This document shows, piece by piece, positions 1 to 6,413 of a stretch of DNA of 14,911 nt. The stretch is from Actinomycetota bacterium (lineage in GTDB: Bacteria; Actinomycetota; Acidimicrobiia; IMCC26256; PALSA-610). Positions within the stretch are counted from its first letter, which is position 1, and the number at the start of each line of letters is the position of its first letter. A model generated the notes under the pieces. It worked only from the letters and a program-made list of their open reading frames with translations. It made no database searches and was not told the origin of the DNA. Made by a program: the position numbers and the translations under genes. The stretch is taken from the NCBI GenBank assembly GCA_030839105.1, contig JAUZEI010000403.1, forward strand, positions 1-14,911, in the 5' to 3' direction.

Positions 1-849
1 CCGACGATCTTCGAGTTCGGAACGGCGGAACAGCAAGCGCGCATCCTGATCAAGATGGCCTCGGGCGAGCAGACCTGGTGCCAGGGTTGGTCCGAGCCGA
101 ACGCGGGCAGCGACCTCGCCGGCATCCAGAGTCGCGCCACCAAGGTCGACGGCGGATGGCGGCTCAACGGGCAGAAGACATGGACGACCCGCGGCGCGTT
201 CTGCACGCACCTCTTCGGTCTGTTCCGCAGCGATCCCGACGCAGGACGCCATCACGGTCTCACGTACTTCCTCGTCGACCTCGCCCGCACCGGTGTCACC
301 GTGCGCGGTGTAGAACGCCTGGACGGCGACGAAGGCTTCGCAGAGGTGTTCTTCGACGACGTGTTCGTGCCCCACGCCGACGTGCTGGGCGAACCGAACC
401 AGGGCTGGGCCGTCGCGATGGCAACCACCGGCTCGGAACGCGGCCTCACGCTGCGCTCCCCCGGCCGCTTCCTGGCAACCGCGCAACGCCTCATCGACCT
501 TTACCGCGCGCACGGCGAGAATTCCGGCCTGCACGACCGCGTCGTCGCCGCGTACATCGACGCCGAGGCCTATCGCTGGCAGACGTTCTGGACCGTGACC
601 CGCGCCGTCGAAGGCATCAACGCCGGTGCGGAGTCGTCGATGACGAAGGTCTTCTGGTCGGAGCTCGACGTTCGCCTGCACGAACTCGCGCTCGAGCTGT
701 TGCGCGACCATGCCGAGCTGCTCGACGGCGACACCGCGACGTGGATGAAGGGCTACGAGTTCGCGCTCGCGGGCCCCATCTACGCGGGCACGAACGAGAT
801 TCAGCGCAACGTGATCGCCGAGCGCGTCCTCGGATTGCCGAGGCGCTGA
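1..849 (+). CDS. Acyl-CoA dehydrogenase, large (catalytic) subunit, 5'-truncated by window edge
   Basis: This FAD-dependent enzyme would introduce a trans-2,3 double bond into an acyl-CoA. The frame is open from base 1, so the N-terminal helical domain lies outside the window; 282 codons remain. The FAD/substrate beta-domain is clear: WCQGWSEPNAGSDLAG, then WRLNGQKTWTTRGA. The C-terminal GTNEIQRNVIAERVLGL is the family's FAD/dimer-contact signature. The residue before that GT is in IYAGT, so the Glu used by medium-chain enzymes (YEGT) is Ala. A Glu in GSERG (codon 436-438) sits where isovaleryl-CoA dehydrogenase and mycobacterial FadE26/ChsE4-type subunits carry the catalytic base. The stop lies 3 nt before the next dehydrogenase gene, which looks like its partner subunit. 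Membership of the family is near certain; the substrate (fatty acid, steroid side chain or other) is not determined. Confidence 0.93.
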   Translation, partial: PTIFEFGTAEQQARILIKMASGEQTWCQGWSEPNAGSDLAGIQSRATKVDGGWRLNGQKTWTTRGAFCTHLFGLFRSDPDAGRHHGLTYFLVDLARTGVTVRGVERLDGDEGFAEVFFDDVFVPHADVLGEPNQGWAVAMATTGSERGLTLRSPGRFLATAQRLIDLYRAHGENSGLHDRVVAAYIDAEAYRWQTFWTVTRAVEGINAGAESSMTKVFWSELDVRLHELALELLRDHAELLDGDTATWMKGYEFALAGPIYAGTNEIQRNVIAERVLGLPRR

Positions 850-852
850 CCG

Positions 853-1755
853 ATGCGCTTCGCCTTCGACGACGAGCAGCTCGCGTTCCGGAACGCCGTG
901 CAGGAGCTCCTCGACAACGAGTGCACGCCCGCGCACGTCCGGGCCGCCTGGGGCAACGAGACGGGGCGCATTCCGGGACTCTGGGAGAAGCTCGTCGACA
1001 TGGGCGTCGTAGGGATGCTCGCGACCGAGGAGCACGGTGGACTCGGCCTGACGATGGTCGACCTCGTGCTGATCCTCGAAGCCACGGGTCGCTACGCCGT
1101 CCCGGAACCCATAGTCGAAACGGCCGCGTTCGGCGTACCGTTCCTCGAGCGGACCGACGTCACGGTCACCGCCGATCACACTTTCGTCCCCTGGGCGGAT
1201 ACCGCCGACGTCATCGTCACCGCGCTCGGACGTTTCGAGCGCGACGCGGTCGAGCTGGTCAGCCGTCCCTCGGTCGACGGCTCCCGCCGGCTGTTCGAAG
1301 TGCGCGGCACTCCGGCCCCGGTCGACGGTGCCGCGCTCGCCGCCGCCTTCGACCGCGCCGTCGTGGGCGCGGCCGCACAACAGTGCGGTCTCGCGCAACG
1401 CATGCTCGACCTGACCGCCGACTACACGAAGGAACGTCGCCAGTTCGGCGTGCCCATCGGATCATTCCAAGCGGTCAAACACCACCTCGCGAACGCGCGC
1501 ATGGCGCTCGAGTTCGCCCGCCCGCTGGTGTACCGCGCCGCCGCGACCCTCGATCCCGTACACGCGAGCATGGCGAAAGCGAAAGCCGACGAAGCTGCGC
1601 TCACCACCGCCAGGGCTGCGCTGCAATGCCATGGTGCGATCGGCTACACGACCGAATACGACCTGCACCTCTACATGAAACGGGCGTGGGCGCTGAGCCG
1701 TAGCAAGGGCGACCGGCGCCTGCACCTCGACCGGGTCGGCGGGACGATCCTTTAG
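853..1755 (+). CDS. Acyl-CoA dehydrogenase, short non-catalytic-type subunit
   Basis: This 300-residue protein is short compared with the usual ~380 of the family, yet has the expected architecture. The N-terminal helical domain runs from FAFDDEQLAFRNAVQELL through LVDMGVVGMLATEEHGGLGL. The central beta-domain is shortened. The C-terminal helical domain contains LAQRMLDLTADYTKERRQFG and CHGAIGYTTEYDLHLYMKRA. I see no Glu at either known catalytic position: the YEG position reads SKG, and the helix-G position is in FDRAVV. In actinobacterial alpha2-beta2 enzymes (FadE26-27, FadE28-29 types) one subunit of this kind supplies FAD contacts while the larger partner supplies the base. It starts at ATG 3 nt after the upstream large subunit, so the two are probably co-translated and form one heteromer. 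The pairing is inference from adjacency and residues. Confidence 0.9.
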   Translation: MRFAFDDEQLAFRNAVQELLDNECTPAHVRAAWGNETGRIPGLWEKLVDMGVVGMLATEEHGGLGLTMVDLVLILEATGRYAVPEPIVETAAFGVPFLERTDVTVTADHTFVPWADTADVIVTALGRFERDAVELVSRPSVDGSRRLFEVRGTPAPVDGAALAAAFDRAVVGAAAQQCGLAQRMLDLTADYTKERRQFGVPIGSFQAVKHHLANARMALEFARPLVYRAAATLDPVHASMAKAKADEAALTTARAALQCHGAIGYTTEYDLHLYMKRAWALSRSKGDRRLHLDRVGGTIL

Positions 1756-1764
1756 CATGCGGCG
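1753..1764 (+). promoter_or_regulatory. Candidate leaderless -10 element for the thiolase gene
   Basis: TAGCAT at 1753-1758 matches the actinobacterial -10 consensus TANNNT and is followed by 6 nt and then the thiolase ATG at 1765. At that distance transcription would start at or next to the A of ATG, giving a leaderless mRNA. The TAG of the box is also the stop codon of the upstream dehydrogenase gene. No Shine-Dalgarno sequence or convincing -35 box is visible. The assignment rests on the same spacing recurring at four other genes in this window. Confidence 0.5.
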
Positions 1765-2913
1765 ATGAACGAGGCCTACATCATCGACGCGGTGCGCAGT
1801 CCGGTCGGGAAGCGCAACGGCGGCCTCGCGAAGGTTCATCCCGCCGATCTCGGTGCTCATTCGATCCGCGCGCTGTTCGATCGCGTCGACGTCGATCCCG
1901 CCGCGGTCGACGACGTCGTGTTCGGCTGCGTCGACACCATCGGCCCGCAGGCGGGCGACATCGCGCGCACGTGTTGGCTGGTCGCCGGCCTGCCCGACGA
2001 GGTTCCCGGCACGACCGTCGACCGCCAGTGCGGCTCGTCACAACAAGCCGTTCACTTTGCGGCGCAGGGCGTCATGTCCGGGACGGCCGACCTGATCGTC
2101 GCGGGCGGCGTGCAGAACATGAGCTCGATCCCGATCAGTGCGGCGATGCTGGCGGGCGAGCAGTACGGCTTCGCGAATCCGTTCCGTGGATCGCCGGGTT
2201 GGGAAGCGCGCTACGGCACCCAGGAAGTGTCACAGTTCCACAGCGCGGAGATGATCGCCGAGAAATGGAATATCTCTCGCGACGACATGGAGGCCTACGC
2301 CATCGAGTCGCACGAGCGGGCGCTCCGAGCTCGAGCCGAGGGCCGCTTCGACAAGGAGATCGTCCCGCTCGCCGATGCAACGGTCGATGAGGGACCGCGC
2401 GAGCCGAACCTCGAGAAGATCCGTTCCCTTCCGACGCTCGTCGAAGGTGGACGGCTCACCGCGGCGATGGCGTCGCAGCTCTCCGATGCGTCAGCCGCGA
2501 TGTTGATCGCGAGTGCCGCTGCGGTCCGCACACACGGCCTGACGCCCCGGGCGCGTATCCACCATCTCTCCGTGCGCGGGGCCGACCCGATATGGATGCT
2601 CACCGCCCCCATCCCCGCCACCGCGCACGCGCTGGCGAAGTCGGGTATGGGTCTCGACGACATCGATCTCGTCGAGATCAACGAGGCGTTCGCGTCCGTC
2701 GTCATCGCCTGGCAGAAGGAGACCGGCGCCGACCCGGCAAAGGTCAACGTCAACGGCGGTGCGATCGCGCTCGGTCACCCGCTCGGTGCCACCGGCGCGC
2801 GCCTCATGACCACGCTGCTCCACGAGCTGGAGCGCACCGGCGGCCGCTACGGGCTGCAGACGATGTGCGAGGGTGGAGGCCAGGCGAACGTCACCATCAT
2901 CGAGCGTCTGTAG
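1765..2913 (+). CDS. Acetyl-CoA C-acyltransferase (thiolase, FadA-like)
   Basis: This 382-residue protein would cleave a 3-ketoacyl-CoA with free CoA to give acetyl- or propionyl-CoA and a shortened acyl-CoA, the last step of beta-oxidation. It is a full-length thiolase. The nucleophile is Cys89 in VDRQCGSSQQAVHFAAQ; the catalytic His338 is in GGAIALGHPLGATGARL; the acid/base Cys368 is in QTMCEGGGQANVTIIERL. NEAFA, the other conserved thiolase block, precedes them. All catalytic residues are intact. It lies 9 nt after the short acyl-CoA dehydrogenase gene and so completes a degradative module, but it also has its own candidate leaderless promoter. A degradative rather than acetoacetyl-CoA-forming role is inferred from context. 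The 3' end overlaps the convergent J-domain gene by 17 nt. Confidence 0.95.
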   Translation: MNEAYIIDAVRSPVGKRNGGLAKVHPADLGAHSIRALFDRVDVDPAAVDDVVFGCVDTIGPQAGDIARTCWLVAGLPDEVPGTTVDRQCGSSQQAVHFAAQGVMSGTADLIVAGGVQNMSSIPISAAMLAGEQYGFANPFRGSPGWEARYGTQEVSQFHSAEMIAEKWNISRDDMEAYAIESHERALRARAEGRFDKEIVPLADATVDEGPREPNLEKIRSLPTLVEGGRLTAAMASQLSDASAAMLIASAAAVRTHGLTPRARIHHLSVRGADPIWMLTAPIPATAHALAKSGMGLDDIDLVEINEAFASVVIAWQKETGADPAKVNVNGGAIALGHPLGATGARLMTTLLHELERTGGRYGLQTMCEGGGQANVTIIERL

Positions 2914-3604
2914 CGCGCAACCGGCGCGCACCCAGCACGATGAACACCGGGCCGCCGATGAGAAGCTTCAACGCGACGATCGCGAACGTGATGTCGCGCC
3001 CCAACGTGCTCGAGTCGACGATCACATGGGTCGGGTTCGCGGGGTCGTACCGCACGCGCACCGTCGGTCCGAGCCCGTTGCCCTCACCGTGGAGGGAGGG
3101 CTCCGGGGTGCGCACGATGCGGCCGTCCCGCGCCACGAACATGATCTGGTTGTCGGCGACGCGCCTCGCGTCCACGGGCTGGAAGCGCGCGTGACGAGAG
3201 GCGTCGGTCTGGTGCACCTGCCAGGTGAGGACCGCGGCGCTCACACCGAGCACCGTGACCAGCGCACCCCCGACGATCGCGGTCAACGCGCGCCGGCGCG
3301 TCCAACGCTTGGGCACGGCCGCGCCGGGCGCGATGCGCGCCCCCGAGTCCGAGTGCGACGACGAGGTTCGTGGTCCGGCCGCCCGCGACTGGTCGTACTC
3401 ACGCCGGGTGCGATGGTTCGCGAGCACGCCGTAGGCATCGACAAGCTCGTTGAACCGGTCGGGTGCCAGCGGATCGTCGCTGGTATCGGGGTGGAGCTGC
3501 TTGGCCCGGGCGCGGTACGCACGGGCGACCTCGTCGCCGCTCGCCGTGGGGTCGACGCCGAGCACCGCGTAGAGATCGGCAGCTACCCGAGCGGTCGTGG
3601 GCAC
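2897..3604 (-). CDS. J-domain membrane protein with DUF3592-like C-terminal domain
   Basis: This 235-residue protein has a classical DnaJ J-domain at residues 10-72: DLYAVLGVDPTASGDEVARAY, then the HPD motif at 38-40 that stimulates DnaK ATPase, then FNELVDAYGVLANHRTRREYD. A Ser/Arg/Gly-rich linker follows (~75-104), then a transmembrane helix (~106-129). An external or luminal segment ends in VRVRYDPANP, which resembles the signature of DUF3592 proteins, and a second helix spans ~205-226. The G/F region, zinc fingers and peptide-binding domains of DnaJ are absent, so this is a specialised (class C) J-protein that probably recruits DnaK to the inner membrane face. The start is a GTG at 3604-3602 with TAGATT six bases upstream, consistent with leaderless transcription. 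The J-domain call is secure; the DUF3592 assignment is by eye and the function is unknown. Confidence 0.85.
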   Translation of the reverse strand: MPTTARVAADLYAVLGVDPTASGDEVARAYRARAKQLHPDTSDDPLAPDRFNELVDAYGVLANHRTRREYDQSRAAGPRTSSSHSDSGARIAPGAAVPKRWTRRRALTAIVGGALVTVLGVSAAVLTWQVHQTDASRHARFQPVDARRVADNQIMFVARDGRIVRTPEPSLHGEGNGLGPTVRVRYDPANPTHVIVDSSTLGRDITFAIVALKLLIGGPVFIVLGARRLRATDAR

Positions 3605-3616
3605 GGGCCAAATCTA
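3605..3616 (-). promoter_or_regulatory. Candidate leaderless -10 element for the J-domain gene
   Basis: On the minus strand TAGATT (3616-3611) is followed by 6 nt and the GTG start at 3604. It lies in the 22-nt gap after the zinc-ribbon gene stop and matches TANNNT. No Shine-Dalgarno sequence is seen. If it is active, the J-domain gene can be transcribed independently of the two small genes upstream. Confidence 0.45.
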
Positions 3617-3626
3617 CCGCTGCGAC

Positions 3627-3851
3627 TCAGTCGTCCTTCGATGCGACCGCGTTCGGCGTGACGTTCATCTTGGGCACGTACGCCGCGCCCTCGACCTCGC
3701 GCGCCTCGCCCGCGAACTTGGCCCGCAGCTCCTGCGCGCACGCCGGGCACGGCCCGGCGAACCGCATCATCGTCTCGGCGCCGCACCGGAGGCACGGCAT
3801 GGCCTCGGGCGGGAAGGAGGCCGGGTCGAAGTGGACGAGTCCGAGAGGCAT
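3627..3851 (-). CDS. Small zinc-ribbon protein
   Basis: This predicted 74-residue protein has two CxxC knuckles, Cys20/Cys23 (PCLRCGA) and Cys35/Cys38 (GPCPACA), 11 residues apart. That is the pattern of a structural zinc ribbon that binds one Zn ion. No enzymatic residues or membrane segments are visible, and the acidic Ala-rich tail looks flexible. The ATG at 3851-3849 is chosen because GAGGA lies 7 nt upstream as a plausible ribosome-binding site; an internal ATG at codon 18 would leave only two residues before the first Cys. It sits between a tiny two-helix membrane protein (27 nt upstream) and a membrane J-domain protein (22 nt downstream) on the same strand, so a shared transcript is likely. 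Zinc binding is well supported; the biological role is not known. Confidence 0.75.
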   Translation of the reverse strand: MPLGLVHFDPASFPPEAMPCLRCGAETMMRFAGPCPACAQELRAKFAGEAREVEGAAYVPKMNVTPNAVASKDD

Positions 3852-3878
3852 CCGGGCATCCTCGCGCGCGTGGGCGCG

Positions 3879-4073
3879 TCAGCGGGCGATCAGTGCACCG
3901 GCGAGTCCGCCGAGGAGCGCGAGCAGAACCGGCACGATGACAAGCGACGACTTGTACTCCCGCCCGACCCGGGCACCGGACGCCCGTTTGCGCGCATCGG
4001 CACGGGCAACCGAGAGGGAGAGCCACCCGCCGACTGCGAGCCCGACGATCGCCCCGACCAGCACACCACTCAA
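3879..4073 (-). CDS. Small two-helix membrane protein, unknown function
   Basis: This predicted 64-residue protein is almost entirely two hydrophobic helices, ~4-23 (VLVGAIVGLAVGGWLSLSVA) and ~43-63 (SLVIVPVLLALLGGLAGALI). A basic loop, ARADARKRASGARVGREYKS, joins them. By the positive-inside rule the loop faces the cytoplasm and both termini face out. The longest start is TTG at 4073-4071; a GTG three codons later is also possible, and neither has a strong ribosome-binding site. The gene is first in a minus-strand set with the zinc-ribbon and J-domain genes. Immediately upstream lies a tandem repeat. Its frame is the same as that of the upstream LmbE gene, separated by three in-frame TGA codons. 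I do not recognise the family. The Gly/Ala/Leu composition and coherent helices suggest a real gene, but its short length keeps confidence moderate. Confidence 0.55.
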   Translation of the reverse strand: MSGVLVGAIVGLAVGGWLSLSVARADARKRASGARVGREYKSSLVIVPVLLALLGGLAGALIAR

Positions 4074-4082
4074 CGCGACCCG

Positions 4083-4134
4083 CTCACCAATGCCGCCTCA
4101 CCAATGCCGCACTCACCAATGCCGCGCTCACAAG
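4083..4134. repeat. Short tandem direct repeat, unit CTCACCAATGCCGC(A/G)
   Basis: Three near-identical copies run head to tail: 4083-4096 (14 nt), 4097-4111 (15 nt) and 4112-4126 (15 nt). A partial fourth copy, CTCACAAG, follows from 4127. On the minus strand each unit reads GCGGCATTGGTGAG. The partial copy contains the LmbE stop codon (TGA, 4130-4128). The 15-nt period places two further TGA codons in the same frame (4115-4113 and 4100-4098). The block fills the 54-nt gap between the LmbE gene and the small membrane-protein gene. Confidence 0.85.
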
Positions 4135-4847
4135 GACACGAGCTCGAACGAGGTCGCGTACCGCACTCCGGACGATTTTCCGACCTGCTCGGCAATCGAC
4201 GTGAGGAGCTCTCGGGCGTCGGTCCCGACGTGCTCGAGATAGCGCGCGTGGGCCTCGAGCGACGCGATCGCACGCTCGAGGTCGTCCGACACGTCGACGA
4301 AGTGTGATGCGTCCGGCGATCCGGCGATGAGCGCGAACCGCGTTCCCGACCACGCGTCCGGCCCGTCCGGCGGACGGAACAGCCACCGGTTGGCCGCGTC
4401 CCGGGCCGCGTCGAGCGCCGCGAGTCCGACGTGACGATGGTCGGCCATGTTGAGTCGGCCGCCGCCCCAGGTCTCGCGGTGGTTCAGGGTGACGATGACC
4501 TCCGGTCGGTGCCGGCGGATCGCGAGGGCAAGGTCGGCGCGCAAGGGCAGTCCGTACTCGATCAGCCCGTCGGCGTGATCGAGGAATTCGACTGTGTCGA
4601 CGCCCACAATCGCGGCGCTCGCGCGCTCCTCCGCCTCGCGCACGCGCGCACATTCGTGGGGGTCGAGCGCGTCGATGCCCGTCTCGCCCCGCGTCACGAG
4701 GAGATACGTCACCCGCTTCCCACGCGCGGTCCAATGCGCGACCGCGCCCGCGGCGCCGTATTCCATGTCGTCGGGATGGGCCACGATCGCGAGCGCGCGT
4801 TCCCAGTCGTCGGGGACGGGCTCCATCTCCTTTTGCGGAGGCGTCAC
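4128..4847 (-). CDS. PIG-L/LmbE family zinc deacetylase
   Basis: This family comprises Zn-dependent N-acetyl or amide hydrolases, including MshB and Mca of mycothiol metabolism and GlcNAc-PI deacetylases. The metal-binding motif AHPDD is at residues 23-27 (His24 and Asp27 as ligands). The third ligand is His137 in NMADHRHVG. LNHRETWGGG and LLVTRGETGID are further blocks usual in actinobacterial members. I take the start as GTG at 4847-4845, which overlaps the stop of the upstream VOC gene as GTGA and gives 239 residues. ATG at 4826 is the alternative, but its AGGAG lies directly against the start codon with no spacing. It is last in an operon with a luciferase-like oxidoreductase and a VOC protein. 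The substrate is unknown; a thiol-conjugate or amino-sugar amide is possible. Confidence 0.88.
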   Translation of the reverse strand: MTPPQKEMEPVPDDWERALAIVAHPDDMEYGAAGAVAHWTARGKRVTYLLVTRGETGIDALDPHECARVREAEERASAAIVGVDTVEFLDHADGLIEYGLPLRADLALAIRRHRPEVIVTLNHRETWGGGRLNMADHRHVGLAALDAARDAANRWLFRPPDGPDAWSGTRFALIAGSPDASHFVDVSDDLERAIASLEAHARYLEHVGTDARELLTSIAEQVGKSSGVRYATSFELVSL

Positions 4848-5455
4848 CGCGCCGAACGATCCGGCTCGGGCGACATGAACGCAACGGGAATCGTCAGACC
4901 ACACGCCTCGTGTCGCAGCGTCGCGATCTTGCGCCCGGGTTGGGTCGCGTCCTTGATCTGTCCGAGCCGGTCGCCGAGGAGGCGCGCACACGCATCGAGA
5001 TCGGCGACCGTGGGCGAAAGTCCCCACATCCGTTCTCCCCCGTCGCCGTCACCGCGGCCGACCGGGCCGACGACCTCGATCACCACCTCACCCGCCCGGA
5101 AGAACGTCTGCGACTTGCCGTTCCCGAGGTCGCGGATCCGCCGGACCTCGAGCCCGAGCTGCGCATAGCTCTCGATCGTGCGCTCGGGATCGTCGGTCAT
5201 GACCACGAGGTGGTCGAGCAGCAGCGAGCCGTTCGGATGCGCAGCGGCGGCGTCGGGCTCGGAATCAGTCGAGCTGTCGGCGCGGCCGGCCACATCACCC
5301 AGCGTCCAGCCCGCGATGCCCGATGCGCCGACGCCGGTGCGGATGGCGACGTGGCCGAGCTGCAACACGCCGTCGTCGTCGACCGCGAAGCCCGCTCGTC
5401 TCCATGCTTCGGCGTCGCCCGCGACCTCGAGTCCGATCAGCGCGGGCGGGGTCAT
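4844..5455 (-). CDS. VOC (glyoxalase/bleomycin-resistance/dioxygenase) superfamily protein
   Basis: This predicted 203-residue protein contains a VOC beta-alpha-beta-beta-beta module around residues 78-131. LLLDHLVVMTDDPERTIESY contains His82, and VVIEVVGPV contains Glu127, at the usual metal-ligand positions. A second module follows from LSPTVADLDACARLLGDRLG to LTIPVAFM. The first ~55 residues (LIGLEVAG to LGHVAIRTG) look like a reduced extra copy. Such proteins are lyases, isomerases, dioxygenases or ligand binders; the reaction cannot be read here. The start is ATG at 5455-5453, overlapping the stop of the luciferase-like gene as ATGA. The open frame continues further upstream, but that part is Arg-rich out-of-frame reading of the neighbour. 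The downstream junction with LmbE is a GTGA overlap. Operon membership is strong. Confidence 0.87.
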   Translation of the reverse strand: MTPPALIGLEVAGDAEAWRRAGFAVDDDGVLQLGHVAIRTGVGASGIAGWTLGDVAGRADSSTDSEPDAAAAHPNGSLLLDHLVVMTDDPERTIESYAQLGLEVRRIRDLGNGKSQTFFRAGEVVIEVVGPVGRGDGDGGERMWGLSPTVADLDACARLLGDRLGQIKDATQPGRKIATLRHEACGLTIPVAFMSPEPDRSAR

Positions 5456-6285
5456 TCGACCAACGCGGCAAATCGATCGAGGCGGGGCAGCACCTTGTCG
5501 CTCGGGCCTCCGGGTAGCCGGAGCACGACCTCTTCGATCCCGATCGACGCGTAGTACTCGAGCTTGCCCGCGTCGGGAACGGTGCCGAACGGAACGACGC
5601 GCAGCGACTTCGGGTCGCGTCCACGAGCCTCGCATTCGCGGGCCAGGTCATCCATGGCGGCGCGTACGCCCGCGCCGCCGATCGGTATCCAGCCGTCGGC
5701 GTACTCCGCGACGTGCGCGAACAGCTTCGGACCGGGTGCGCCGCCGATGAGGATCGGTGGACGTCCGGCGGGTGGCTTGGGCCACGACCACGACGGCGCG
5801 AGATGTACGAACTCGCCGTCGAACGAAGCGACGTCGTCGCGCCACAACGACTGCATCGCGAGCACGTGCTCGCGCGCGACGTCTCGTCGGCGCTTCATGT
5901 CGACGCCGTGCTGCTCGATCTCGTCGGCGTTCCAACCGAACCCGACGCCGAAGACGAACCGTCCGTTCGATTCATGGTCGAGGCTCGCGACCGCCTTGGC
6001 GGTCACGATCGGATCGCGCTGGGCCACGAGGCAGATGCCCGTGCCGACGACGAGACGCTCGGTCACCGCCGCGGCCATGGCCAGCGCAACGAAGGGGTCG
6101 AGCGTCCGCCGGTACTCCTCCGCGAGCTCGGCATCGCCCGTGGGCGCCGGAGTGCGCCGGCTCGTCGGGATGTGCGTGTGCTCGGGCACATACAGCGAAT
6201 GCAGTCCCCGAGCCTCGACCTCCCGGGCGAGCTCGACCGGCCCGATGGTCTGGTCCGTCATGAACATCGTCACACCGAACTTCAA
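5452..6285 (-). CDS. Luciferase-like (LLM class) F420-type oxidoreductase
   Basis: This predicted 277-residue TIM-barrel oxidoreductase begins with KFGVTMFMTDQTIGPVELAR. It contains LYVPEHTHIP, LVVGTGICLVAQRDPIVTAK and VFGVGFGWNADEIEQHGVD, followed by RRDVAREHVLAMQSLW and PPILIGGAPGPKLF. This order is that of actinobacterial LLM-class F420-dependent enzymes, which use coenzyme F420 (some relatives use FMN) to reduce or oxygenate small molecules. The start is taken as TTG at 6285-6283, with AGGGG about 7 nt upstream and the family's conserved KFG directly after it; the longer open frame adds only an unlikely Arg-rich stretch. TACGTT at 6324-6319 is a possible -10. It heads the operon with the VOC and LmbE genes. 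F420 rather than FMN use is inferred from family resemblance. Confidence 0.9.
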   Translation of the reverse strand: MKFGVTMFMTDQTIGPVELAREVEARGLHSLYVPEHTHIPTSRRTPAPTGDAELAEEYRRTLDPFVALAMAAAVTERLVVGTGICLVAQRDPIVTAKAVASLDHESNGRFVFGVGFGWNADEIEQHGVDMKRRRDVAREHVLAMQSLWRDDVASFDGEFVHLAPSWSWPKPPAGRPPILIGGAPGPKLFAHVAEYADGWIPIGGAGVRAAMDDLARECEARGRDPKSLRVVPFGTVPDAGKLEYYASIGIEEVVLRLPGGPSDKVLPRLDRFAALVE

Positions 6286-6413
6286 CGTCGCACCCCTGCC
6301 TGAAGTGATTTCCGGCTCAACGTAGCCGCCACACCGGCGCGCACGACGCAAAACGGACGTTCTTCACGGGTCAGCTATCAGCTTCCACTGACAAACATCC
6401 GACAGAAGGGGTG
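6286..6413. promoter_or_regulatory. Divergent intergenic region between LLM operon and GGDEF-EAL gene
   Basis: This 128-nt region separates divergently transcribed genes and must hold both promoters. On the minus strand, TACGTT (6324-6319) could be a -10, with AGGGG near the TTG start serving as the ribosome-binding site. On the plus strand, GTCAG (6371-6375) and CTGAC (6389-6393) form an inverted repeat with a 13-nt spacer, which could be an operator. AGAAGG lies about 4 nt before the ATG at 6414. I see no clear -35 boxes. Locally it is less GC-rich than the surrounding genes. Confidence 0.4.

Noticed and set aside
78..1703. A 541-codon plus-strand open frame across the first two dehydrogenase genes
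   Set aside because: It is very Arg-rich with no domain motif and is the +2-shifted reading of two genes that carry clear dehydrogenase signatures. Such shadows are common in very GC-rich DNA.
853..1755. The short acyl-CoA dehydrogenase as a truncated pseudogene
   Set aside because: It has both helical domains and the C-terminal block, no frameshift or internal stop, and a length in keeping with small FadE subunits. Missing Glu residues fit a heteromeric partner.
4083..4126. CRISPR array or integration site from the tandem repeat
   Set aside because: There are no spacers between copies, the unit is only 14-15 nt, and no cas, integrase or transposase gene is nearby.
4098..4130. TGA recoding (as Trp or Gly) that would fuse LmbE with the membrane protein
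   Set aside because: TGA acts as a normal stop in several other genes here, including the ATGA and GTGA junctions and the acyl-CoA synthetase stop. Standard code 11 explains the window.
4848..5027. N-terminal extension of the LmbE gene up to 5027
   Set aside because: The added 60 residues are Arg-rich and overlap the VOC gene in another frame. The GTGA overlap at 4847 and the family's N-terminus just before AHPDD favour the shorter form.
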